Of a DNA stretch of 64,000 nt, positions 8,658-15,522 are shown in pieces. The position numbers and the translations under genes are program-made. Below the pieces are notes generated by a model. The model saw only the letters and a program-made list of their open reading frames with translations. It ran no database searches and was not told the DNA's origin. Origin of the DNA: Maribacter sp. ACAM166 (lineage in GTDB: Bacteria > Bacteroidota > Bacteroidia > Flavobacteriales > Flavobacteriaceae); NCBI RefSeq assembly GCF_005771495.1, contig NZ_VAUW01000001.1:62001-126000 (forward strand). Direction: 5' to 3'. How positions within the stretch are numbered: the first letter of the stretch is position 1; each line of letters starts with the position of its first letter.

Positions 8658-9008
8658 ATGCCTATGAAACCTGAAAATGAAAATTTCTTTGAAAGGGTGT
8701 ATCAGGTGGCCAGATTGATTCCTGAAGGCCGAGTAACTTCTTATGGGGCTATTGCCAAATATTTAGGTGCCGCCCGAAGTGCTAGAATGGTTGGTTGGGC
8801 AATGAATGCTTCGCATACAATGGAAGATATTCCAGCCCATAGGGTCGTAAATAAAGCCGGACTGTTAACAGGGAAACATCATTTTGACGGAACTAACCTA
8901 ATGCAACAATTGTTGGAAGGAGAAGGTATTGAAATTATAGATCTTCAAATTGTGAATCTTGACACCTATTTCTGGGACCCTTTTAAGGAGCTTCAGGTAG
9001 ATATTTAA
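8658..9008 (+). CDS. Alkyltransferase-like (ATL) DNA-binding protein, MGMT homologue lacking the catalytic Cys
   Basis: 116 residues, the length of the isolated MGMT DNA-binding domain. The helix-turn-helix region reads GRVTSYGAIAKYLGAARSARMVGWAMNAS, with the Arg finger of MGMT conserved. The active-site motif PCHRV of true methyltransferases is PAHRVV here (about residues 49-54), so it cannot accept an alkyl group. ATL proteins bind O6-alkylguanine and hand the lesion to nucleotide excision repair; Ala-type ATLs are known (Thermus TTHA1564). Start could be Met3. It ends 3 bp from the convergent kinase gene. Confidence 0.88.
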   Translation: MPMKPENENFFERVYQVARLIPEGRVTSYGAIAKYLGAARSARMVGWAMNASHTMEDIPAHRVVNKAGLLTGKHHFDGTNLMQQLLEGEGIEIIDLQIVNLDTYFWDPFKELQVDI

Positions 9009-9011
9009 TAT

Positions 9012-10358
9012 TTATTCGAATGTTAGGGTAAAGGTAGTATTCCCGTTAGAGATTACACGAATACTACCACCATGCAATCGCATGATTTGCTTTGAAAGAC
9101 TTAAGCCAATTCCTGTACCTGTGTTTTTGGTGGTAAAGAAGGGGACAAAAATTTCATCAATAAGTTCAGGAGAAATCCCGGGTCCATTATCTTTTACGGT
9201 TATAAATTTTTTGCCCTGCTCGGCAATTCCTGCATGTATGACAATGCGGCCGTTTTCTTGACCATCTATTGCCTGTTGCGCATTTTTCCCCAAATTAAGT
9301 AGTATTTGGGTGAGCTGTTTTTCATCAATATAGAGCTCTAAATTTTCAGGATCACAATTCACATCCAAGGTTATATCATGGGCACTTGTATATTCCTGTA
9401 AAAGCAATCTCACTTTTTCTAAAATCTTTTTTGCTGGAATAAGTTCCCTATCGGGTTCGGGAACGCTTAAAAATGTTCGGTACGACTGTACAAAACTCAT
9501 TAAATCATTTCCCTGTTCTTTGATAACTTCCAACCCTTTTGCGGTATTCTTTATTTGAATTTCCCCAAACTCTTCTGCTGTAGCTAATTCCTTACCTTTT
9601 TTAAAATACTTTAGAATAGATTCTGAGATGGAGGTAATTGGGGTGATGGTATTCATAATCTCATGTGTTAGTACCCGTATCAGTTTCACCCAAGAATCAG
9701 TTTCCTTGTCATCCAATTCCTTTTGAATATCATGGATGATTACGAGCAAGAGTTTTTTTCCTTCAATCGTAATTGGGGTACACTTTAGTGTCAGTTCTTT
9801 TTTTCCTCGCTCATTGCCTAAAGAATATAAAGTGCTTTCAAAGGGCTCTAAGGCTTCAAATAAGCCATAAAGAGTAGGGTCGATTTGCTTGAGCTGTTTT
9901 ACATGGTTGAGTGGTCTATAGTTTAATAGATTTTGCACTGTGGGGTTCGCGTATAATATGTGGCCTTTAACATTAATAGTAAAAATACCAATATCTGCCT
10001 GTCGTAGAATTTCTTGATAGTACTGTTCTTGGGCTTGTTTTTTTAAATGAATATCTTGAATCATAATATTCAGCATATTCAAGCTATGGTTAAGCTCCTC
10101 CAACGATTTAACGCTCAATTTTTCAGGAAACCGTAAGGTGAAATCCTCATTTTTTATGGCATCAAAGAAATACGCAATTTTCCTATTGGTCTGGTTTACA
10201 TAACGAATCAAACTGTAGGCCTGCCAAATGAAGACCATACAAAGAAGGCTGCAAATGAGATAGTGCGCTCTAAAAAAGAGAAAAGCAAGCAAAAAGGCCG
10301 AAGCTGCAATAAGAATGATTCTAAAAATCAGTTGGTAGTAAATACTTTTGCTGACCAT
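9012..10358 (-). CDS. Membrane sensor histidine kinase, NtrB/NtrY-like, partner of the sigma-54 activator
   Basis: 448 residues. Two N-terminal membrane segments (about 8-28 and 31-48) are followed by a HAMP-like linker, a PAS-type domain at about 105-215 (EILRQADIGIFTINVKGHILYANP), and the H box LIRVLTHEIMNTITPI with H232. The HATPase_c domain has the N box ILLNLGKNAQQAI, G1 VKDNGPGI and G2 TGTGIGLSLSKQIM. There is essentially no periplasmic domain, so the signal is probably sensed in the membrane or cytoplasm. Its start overlaps the activator's stop by 1 bp. Second gene of the two-component operon divergent from the efflux block. Confidence 0.92.
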   Translation of the reverse strand: MVSKSIYYQLIFRIILIAASAFLLAFLFFRAHYLICSLLCMVFIWQAYSLIRYVNQTNRKIAYFFDAIKNEDFTLRFPEKLSVKSLEELNHSLNMLNIMIQDIHLKKQAQEQYYQEILRQADIGIFTINVKGHILYANPTVQNLLNYRPLNHVKQLKQIDPTLYGLFEALEPFESTLYSLGNERGKKELTLKCTPITIEGKKLLLVIIHDIQKELDDKETDSWVKLIRVLTHEIMNTITPITSISESILKYFKKGKELATAEEFGEIQIKNTAKGLEVIKEQGNDLMSFVQSYRTFLSVPEPDRELIPAKKILEKVRLLLQEYTSAHDITLDVNCDPENLELYIDEKQLTQILLNLGKNAQQAIDGQENGRIVIHAGIAEQGKKFITVKDNGPGISPELIDEIFVPFFTTKNTGTGIGLSLSKQIMRLHGGSIRVISNGNTTFTLTFE

Positions 10359-11722
10359 TATTTACCTGATTTTTTTAGTTTGTTATAAAGCGTCTGTCGA
10401 GAGATTCCCAATTGGTCGGCGGCTGCGCTGTAATTACCTTCATGCTCATCTAATGCCTTGTTTATCATTCTCAATTCCATCTCTTCTATGGTTTTCGGAC
10501 CATTCTCTGAAGAGACTGTCGTTTTTGTTTCCAAAAGAAAATCTATAGGTTTTAGTACGTTTCCTTCAGATAGAATTACCGCGCGTTCCATCGTATGCAG
10601 CAACTCCCTCACATTGCCAGGCCAGGCATAGTCCATCAGCTTTTCTTGGGCAGTTTGATTTATTTTTATGCTCGGTTTAACATATTTATTTGCAAATTTT
10701 TTCAAAAAGAAATCGGATAAAATCAAAATATCTCCTTCACGGTCTCTTAGTGCGGGTACTTCTATTTGTATCGTATTGATACGGTATAAAAGATCCTCTC
10801 TAAAAAGACCGTCTGTTACCATTTGGTCTAAGTTACAATTGGTGGCACAGATTAAACGAATATCTACAGGGATTGGTTTGTTGGACCCTACTCTTACCAC
10901 AACCCTATTTTGAATGACAGACAATAGTTTGGCCTGCATTTGTAAAGAAAGGTTTCCTATCTCATCTAAAAACAAAGTGCCGCCGTTTGCCGCTTCGAAT
11001 TTACCGGCACGATCATCTTTTGCATCCGTAAAAGAACCCTTTACGTGTCCGAAAAGTTCACTCTCAAATAAATTTTCTGAAATAGAACCCATATCTACAG
11101 TAATAAAGACTTCATTATTTCTGGCAGAAGATTTATGCAGTTCTCTGGCAATCAATTCTTTTCCGGTACCATTCTCACCAGTGACTAAAATATTGACATC
11201 TGTTTTGGCTACTTTCTGAACAAGGCTAAGAACATTATTTAGCGCTTTTGAATTCCCTATGATATAATTTTTATTCTGATTAATCACCTGTTTTAGATTG
11301 CTTTCTTTTTGTCGCAGCTGTAAAACCTCTTTCTGTGATTTTCTTAGTTCGTATGCCGATTTAACTGTGGTTAATAACCGTTCATTGTTCCATGGTTTCA
11401 AAACAAAATCTGATGCACCTTCTTTTAATGCTTCTACTGCAAGTTCAATGGCACCATAAGCGGTCATCATAATGACTGAAATATGCGGTGCTTTCTTTTT
11501 TATTTCACGCAGCCAGTAGAGACCTTCATTACCAGTATTGACCCCAGCTGAAAAATTCATGTCCAATAAAATGATATCTATTTCTACAAGATTAGGGAAT
11601 GATGAGAGTAGATTAGGATTGGAAATAGTTTGTACACTCTTATATTCAAATTGTAATAGTATTTCTAAAGCGCTCAGAACGCTTTTAGTGTCATCGACTA
11701 CAAGTATATTGGCATCAATCAT
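10358..11722 (-). CDS. NtrC-family sigma-54-dependent response regulator
   Basis: 454 residues. Receiver domain at 1-120 with D10/D11, phosphoacceptor D54 (IIILLDMNFS region) and the Lys of FVLKPWN. AAA+ central domain at about 150-390 with Walker A GENGTGKE, the sigma-54 contact loop GSFTDA at 229-234 (canonical GAFTGA), Walker B GGTLFLDEIG and the Arg-finger region. C-terminal Fis-type helix-turn-helix: YSAAADQLGISRQTLYNKLKK. It remodels the sigma-54 polymerase closed complex when phosphorylated. Six near-palindromic 17-bp sites in three intergenic regions of the neighbouring efflux block are its likely binding sites. The retained Thr of the loop argues that it is a functional activator. 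Confidence 0.93.
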   Translation of the reverse strand: MIDANILVVDDTKSVLSALEILLQFEYKSVQTISNPNLLSSFPNLVEIDIILLDMNFSAGVNTGNEGLYWLREIKKKAPHISVIMMTAYGAIELAVEALKEGASDFVLKPWNNERLLTTVKSAYELRKSQKEVLQLRQKESNLKQVINQNKNYIIGNSKALNNVLSLVQKVAKTDVNILVTGENGTGKELIARELHKSSARNNEVFITVDMGSISENLFESELFGHVKGSFTDAKDDRAGKFEAANGGTLFLDEIGNLSLQMQAKLLSVIQNRVVVRVGSNKPIPVDIRLICATNCNLDQMVTDGLFREDLLYRINTIQIEVPALRDREGDILILSDFFLKKFANKYVKPSIKINQTAQEKLMDYAWPGNVRELLHTMERAVILSEGNVLKPIDFLLETKTTVSSENGPKTIEEMELRMINKALDEHEGNYSAAADQLGISRQTLYNKLKKSGK

Positions 11723-11783
11723 TGGCGATATAAAGTTTACTTCTACATAAAGCTACATATAGAAGCGTATGAATTTCACAAAG

Positions 11784-11822
11784 TGTCAAAATATTTTACA
11801 TTATCTGTACAACATTTTTACA
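11784..11822 (+). promoter_or_regulatory. Paired 17-bp activator sites upstream of the tolC unit
   Basis: TGTCAAAATATTTTACA (11784-11800) and TGTACAACATTTTTACA (11806-11822) are two TGT-N11-ACA sites with centres 22 bp apart, that is, on the same face of the helix. The same pair with the same spacing recurs at 22929-22967 and 30710-30748. The centre of the second site lies 73 bp before the GG of the sigma-54-like element at 11886. Probable enhancer for the adjacent NtrC-family regulator; the same sites could also autoregulate the divergent two-component operon. Confidence 0.7.
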
Positions 11823-11885
11823 GTCTATCTAAATTTGAATTAATATGAAATATATAAGAAGCTGATAAGCAACGAATTAGAATCT

Positions 11886-11900
11886 TGGCACATATATAGT
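11886..11900 (+). promoter_or_regulatory. Sigma-54-like promoter of the tolC unit
   Basis: TGGCAC-ATATA-TAGT keeps the -24 element TGGCAC and the 5-bp spacer. The -12 element is TAGT where TTGC is usual, so only T and G agree. It predicts transcription from about 11912, 15 nt before the ATG at 11927. That makes the TTG at 11909 unusable as a start codon. Confidence 0.6.
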
Positions 11901-11926
11901 AATGTGTATTGCATACCATTATAGAA

Positions 11927-13273
11927 ATGAATCAAAAAATTAAAATAACAACCATTTTACTCTTCTCCATGTGGAGTTCCATCTTTTCTCAAGAAACATG
12001 GACGTTAGATGAATGTGTGTCCTTTGCATTAGAGCATAATTTACAAATCAATGACTTTGAATATAACAACGAATCTAACAGGGAGACGTACAGACAATCA
12101 ATCCGTAATTTATTACCATCAGTTAATGCCAGTACTAATTATAATGTCAGTTTTGGTAGAGCAGAAGATCCGAATACGGGAACATTCGTTAATCAAGATT
12201 TTTACTCTAATAATTATTCTTTAGAATCGTCGATTGATTTGTTTCAAGGATTTCAGAAAATCAATTCCATCAAAGCGTCAAAGTTTTTATTTAAGGCAAC
12301 GCAAGAAGAAGTATTGCAGCAAAAATATTTATTGGCCTTTAGGGTTATGCAGGCTTTTTATGATATTCAGTTCTTTGAAGGGCTGGTCGCTATATCGAAA
12401 GAGCAGTTAACCGTTTCCCAATCCAATTATGATTTGGTAGAGAAGCAAATAGAATTAGGGCTAAAAGCCGGTGCCGATTTGTACGAAGCGGAATCGTTAT
12501 TATTGACCGATAAGTTGAATGTGACACAAAGTAATAATCAATTAGCTGGTGCCAAGCTTGCACTTATTCAAGAGATGAATTTGGAAAATGTTTCAGATAT
12601 TTTAATTCAAGAAGATTTCGATACTATGACTGATGTGTTAAAGGATGAGGAACTAAAATCAGATTCTATTTACATTGAGGCTAGGGAGTTTTTACCTTTA
12701 ATTAAGGCACAAGAAATGAGGGCAAAAGCCGCTAAAAAGCAAGTAGCGATATCAAGAGGAAGACTCTATCCATCACTTTCACTATTTGCTGGTGTGGGTA
12801 CAGGCTATTTTGAAACTACACGAGATACATTAGGGAATACATTACCCTTTAGAGAGCAGTTTAGAGATAATACATCACAATATATAGGTGTGAATCTAAA
12901 TGTCCCTATAAGCAATGGTTGGTCTGCAAGGTCTAGAGTGAAACAATCAAAAATAGAACGACTTAGGGTAGAGAATAATTTGAAGACCCAAGAACAGGAG
13001 CTTTTTCAGGCAATTCAGAAATTAGTTCAAGAATATAATTCATTACTGGTTGAACTGGTACAGAGCAATCAAAAAATGGAAGCGCAAAACCTTGCGTTCA
13101 CCATTGCACAAAAAAGATATGAAAAAGGGATGATAAATGCATTGGAGTTATTCACCGCAAAGAATTTGTTTGCAAGTGCACAAAATGAAAATTTACAGGT
13201 AAAGCTTCGCTCAGAAATAAATAAAAGTACGTTAGATTTTTACAGGGGTTTACCAGTATTTAATATAAACTAA
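11927..13273 (+). CDS. TolC-family outer-membrane efflux protein
   Basis: 448 residues from the ATG at 11927. A longer frame from a TTG at 11909 is rejected because it spoils the signal peptide (hydrophobic stretch ending SSIFSQ) and starts before the predicted transcript. Two outer-membrane-efflux repeats occupy about 30-220 and 245-440, rich in the long helices of the periplasmic tunnel (LAFRVMQAFYDIQFFEGLV; LFQAIQKLVQEYNSLL). Conserved features are WTLDECVSFALEHN at the start and YEKGMINALELFTAKN near the end. It would be the outer-membrane channel of the tripartite exporter encoded downstream and is the only TolC in the block. First gene of sigma-54 unit 1. Confidence 0.93.
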   Translation: MNQKIKITTILLFSMWSSIFSQETWTLDECVSFALEHNLQINDFEYNNESNRETYRQSIRNLLPSVNASTNYNVSFGRAEDPNTGTFVNQDFYSNNYSLESSIDLFQGFQKINSIKASKFLFKATQEEVLQQKYLLAFRVMQAFYDIQFFEGLVAISKEQLTVSQSNYDLVEKQIELGLKAGADLYEAESLLLTDKLNVTQSNNQLAGAKLALIQEMNLENVSDILIQEDFDTMTDVLKDEELKSDSIYIEAREFLPLIKAQEMRAKAAKKQVAISRGRLYPSLSLFAGVGTGYFETTRDTLGNTLPFREQFRDNTSQYIGVNLNVPISNGWSARSRVKQSKIERLRVENNLKTQEQELFQAIQKLVQEYNSLLVELVQSNQKMEAQNLAFTIAQKRYEKGMINALELFTAKNLFASAQNENLQVKLRSEINKSTLDFYRGLPVFNIN

Positions 13274-13289
13274 TTAAAAAAAAGGAAAT

Positions 13290-13370
13290 ATGATGTCTTT
13301 GCTAAGTACGAAGCAAACTGTTTATAAATCACTTCGTCTGGCTTTTAATAATAGAACAACGAACAACTAA
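13290..13370 (+). CDS. Possible 26-residue small protein between tolC and hlyD
   Basis: ATG at 13290 to TAA at 13368-13370 encodes MMSLLSTKQTVYKSLRLAFN followed by NRTTNN. A purine run (AAAAAAAAGGAAAT) precedes the ATG, and the frame fills the otherwise unexplained gap between the two efflux genes, stopping 3 bp before the adaptor ATG. It could be a translational coupler, a small partner protein, or chance. No family recognised. Confidence 0.25.
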   Translation: MMSLLSTKQTVYKSLRLAFNNRTTNN

Positions 13371-13373
13371 ATA

Positions 13374-14624
13374 ATGGATATAAAATTAGAAAAGAAAAAA
13401 GGATTAAAGCCCAAGCATTATGGGTACATCGCAATAGGTTTATTGATTCTATTTGTGGGATATAAACTTCTGTTTGCAAGCTCGGTTTCAACCTTTAGAA
13501 CGGAAAAGGACAAGCTATCAATAGCAGATGTGACAGCTGGCAAATTCGATGATTACATTACCATTAATGGTAATGTAGCTCCTATAGCCACAATTTATAT
13601 GGATGCTTACGAAGGTGGACGTGTAGAGGAAAAATTAATGGAAGAGGGTGCAATGGTCAAAAAGGGTGAGATTATTCTGAAATTGGATAATATTAATCTC
13701 TATGAGCAGATATTACAGAGTGAAAGTGGATTGGCATTAAAACAGAACGATTTGCGACAAACTAAATTGAATTTTGATTCAAGACAGGTAGAAGGCAGAA
13801 AATCTTTGGCAACGGCCAGCACCGAACTTCAAAGGTTAAAAAGAAATTTTGAACAGAACCAGGCTCTGTTCAAAGAAGAATTGATTTCGAAGGAAGTATA
13901 TCAGATATCAAAGGAAAACTTTGAACTATCGCAAAAACAATATGAAATTGTAAAAGTACAGACAGAGAACGATAATGAGTTAAGAGAAACATCATTGCCG
14001 GTACTGGAAACAGATTTAAATCGTATGCAAGAAACACTTGGTATGGTCTACCAACGTTTGGACCACCTAAACGTCCGCGCGCCAGCAGATGGCCAATTAG
14101 GGTTTTTAGATGCCGAAATTGGACAAAGTATTACACAAGGCCAACGTATCGGAGAAATCAATGTATTAACCGATTTCAAAATAAAAGCGAACATAGACGA
14201 ACACTATCTTGACCGGGTCGTAAAAGATTTGACTGCACTTTTAGATCGAAACGGTAAAGAATATCCACTTCGATTGCGAAAAGTTTTTCCCCAAGTGAAT
14301 AACGGAAAGTTTGAGGTAGAATTAGTCTTTACAAAATATAAACCTGAAACTATTAGAACCGGGCAGAGTTATAACATCAAATTACAGTTGGGAGAATCTA
14401 ACGATGCCCTTTTATTACCAAAAGGGAGCTTTTTTCAAAGTACCGGTGGTCAATGGATTTTTGTAGTAGGACCAAATGGCGATGAGGCTATCAAAAGAAA
14501 CATTCGAATAGGAAAACAGAACTCTAGATTTTACGAAGTATTGGAAGGTTTAGAAGCAGGGGAAAAAGTAATTACAAGTAACTATGATAATTTCGGAGAG
14601 GCCGAAAGAATAGTATTAAAATAG
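13374..14624 (+). CDS. HlyD/MacA-family periplasmic adaptor protein
   Basis: 416 residues. A single N-terminal membrane anchor lies at about 18-36 (YGYIAIGLLILFVGYKLLFA). A biotinyl-lipoyl-like hairpin half (GGRVEEKLMEEGAMVKKGEIILKLD) follows at about 82-106, then a long coiled coil about 115-225, the second lipoyl half (VRAPADGQLGFLDAEIGQSI), a beta-barrel and a membrane-proximal domain ending GEKVITSNYDNFG. It bridges inner-membrane permease and TolC. It is the only adaptor for all nine permeases, so it would have to be shared if they act as tripartite pumps. Confidence 0.93.
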   Translation: MDIKLEKKKGLKPKHYGYIAIGLLILFVGYKLLFASSVSTFRTEKDKLSIADVTAGKFDDYITINGNVAPIATIYMDAYEGGRVEEKLMEEGAMVKKGEIILKLDNINLYEQILQSESGLALKQNDLRQTKLNFDSRQVEGRKSLATASTELQRLKRNFEQNQALFKEELISKEVYQISKENFELSQKQYEIVKVQTENDNELRETSLPVLETDLNRMQETLGMVYQRLDHLNVRAPADGQLGFLDAEIGQSITQGQRIGEINVLTDFKIKANIDEHYLDRVVKDLTALLDRNGKEYPLRLRKVFPQVNNGKFEVELVFTKYKPETIRTGQSYNIKLQLGESNDALLLPKGSFFQSTGGQWIFVVGPNGDEAIKRNIRIGKQNSRFYEVLEGLEAGEKVITSNYDNFGEAERIVLK

Positions 14625-14632
14625 AATCAAAC

Positions 14633-14659
14633 TGTCACATCGAGCAGTGCAGAGCTGTC
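14633..14659. repeat. Intergenic short repeat, degenerate copy
   Basis: TGTCACATCGAGCAGTGCAG with the adjoining AGCTGTC belongs to the 'TGTCA-nnTCGAGnGCAGTCGAG' type of short intergenic repeat common in flavobacterial genomes. It lies in the 64-bp gap between adaptor and ATPase. The match is by eye and from general knowledge of such repeats. Confidence 0.35.
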
Positions 14660-14688
14660 TTTTACATAACAATTAAAATCAATTAAAA

Positions 14689-15384
14689 ATGATAACCATT
14701 ACGAATCTAAAAAAGAGCTTTAAAACAGAAGAAGTAGAAACTTTGGCTTTGAACAACGTCAATCTTAAAGTTGAGGATGGTGAGTTTGTTGCTATTATGG
14801 GGCCTTCTGGTTGCGGTAAATCTACGCTTCTAAATATAATAGGCATGTTGGATAACCCTACTGATGGTAGTTACAATTTTGCCGGTAACGAGGTTGGTGG
14901 CTTAAAAGAAAGTCAACGTACACAATTACGAAAAGGAAATCTGGGGTTCGTATTTCAAAGTTTTAATCTAATAGATGAACTTACTGTTTATGAAAATGTA
15001 GAACTGCCTTTAATCTATTTGAAAATGGGGAAAGCAGAACGTAAAGAGAAAGTAATGAAGGTTTTGGAGCGTATGAAGATTGCCCATCGAGAAAAGCATT
15101 TTCCGCAGCAATTGTCGGGTGGTCAACAGCAACGTGTTGCTATTTCAAGAGCGGTGGTAACTAACCCAAAACTGATATTGGCCGATGAGCCTACAGGTAA
15201 TCTAGATTCTAAGAATGGATTGGAGGTCATGAATCTATTAACAGAATTAAATCAAGAAGGAACCACAATAGTAATGGTTACCCACTCAGACCATGATTCT
15301 CATTTTGCCCATAGAATAGTCAACCTATTCGATGGTCAAATTGTAACTGAAAGTCAGAATAGGGCTATAGGCGCAATGATATAA
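14689..15384 (+). CDS. ABC transporter ATPase, MacB/LolD type (ATPase 1)
   Basis: 231 residues, a single nucleotide-binding domain with no membrane part. Walker A GPSGCGKST at 38-46, Q loop FVFQSFNL, signature LSGGQQQRVAISRA, Walker B LILADEPTGNLDS, switch His in MVTHSDHD. The sequence type is that of ATPases serving FtsX/MacB permeases, and three such permeases follow in the same unit. Each 800-residue permease is a fused pseudo-dimer, so two copies of the ATPase per complex are expected. A homologue closes the block at 38322. Confidence 0.95.
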   Translation: MITITNLKKSFKTEEVETLALNNVNLKVEDGEFVAIMGPSGCGKSTLLNIIGMLDNPTDGSYNFAGNEVGGLKESQRTQLRKGNLGFVFQSFNLIDELTVYENVELPLIYLKMGKAERKEKVMKVLERMKIAHREKHFPQQLSGGQQQRVAISRAVVTNPKLILADEPTGNLDSKNGLEVMNLLTELNQEGTTIVMVTHSDHDSHFAHRIVNLFDGQIVTESQNRAIGAMI

Positions 15385-15409
15385 TAAGAGAGTTTATTCA
15401 TCAATAAAA

Positions 15410-15455
15410 CTTGTACTGAGCGCAACCACTGAGCGTAGCCGAAGTGAAGTCGAAG
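15410..15455. repeat. Intergenic repeat (TGAGCG..AGCGTAGCCGAAG type)
   Basis: Contains CTTGTACTGAGCG, CTGAGCGTAGCCGAAG and AAGTCGAAG, variants of the short GAGCG-rich repeat found also at 20353-20380, 23068-23113 and 44473-44500. It lies in the gap before permease 1. Such elements may form hairpins in mRNA; here no T-run follows, so a terminator is not supported. Confidence 0.5.
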
Positions 15456-15522
15456 AACCAGCCAACCAAATGTATCCCTTAATCACGGATGTTCAGTAAG
15501 AAAACGAACAAAAAAGCAAACC

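Noticed and set aside
11909-11913. TTGCA downstream of the TGGCAC element as the true -12 half of a sigma-54 promoter
   Set aside because: It lies 17 bp after TGGCAC, far more than the 5-bp spacing sigma-54 requires.
11909-11926. Upstream TTG start for the TolC-like gene
   Set aside because: It precedes or coincides with the predicted sigma-54 transcription start and adds a polar segment before a normal signal peptide. ATG 11927 is preferred.
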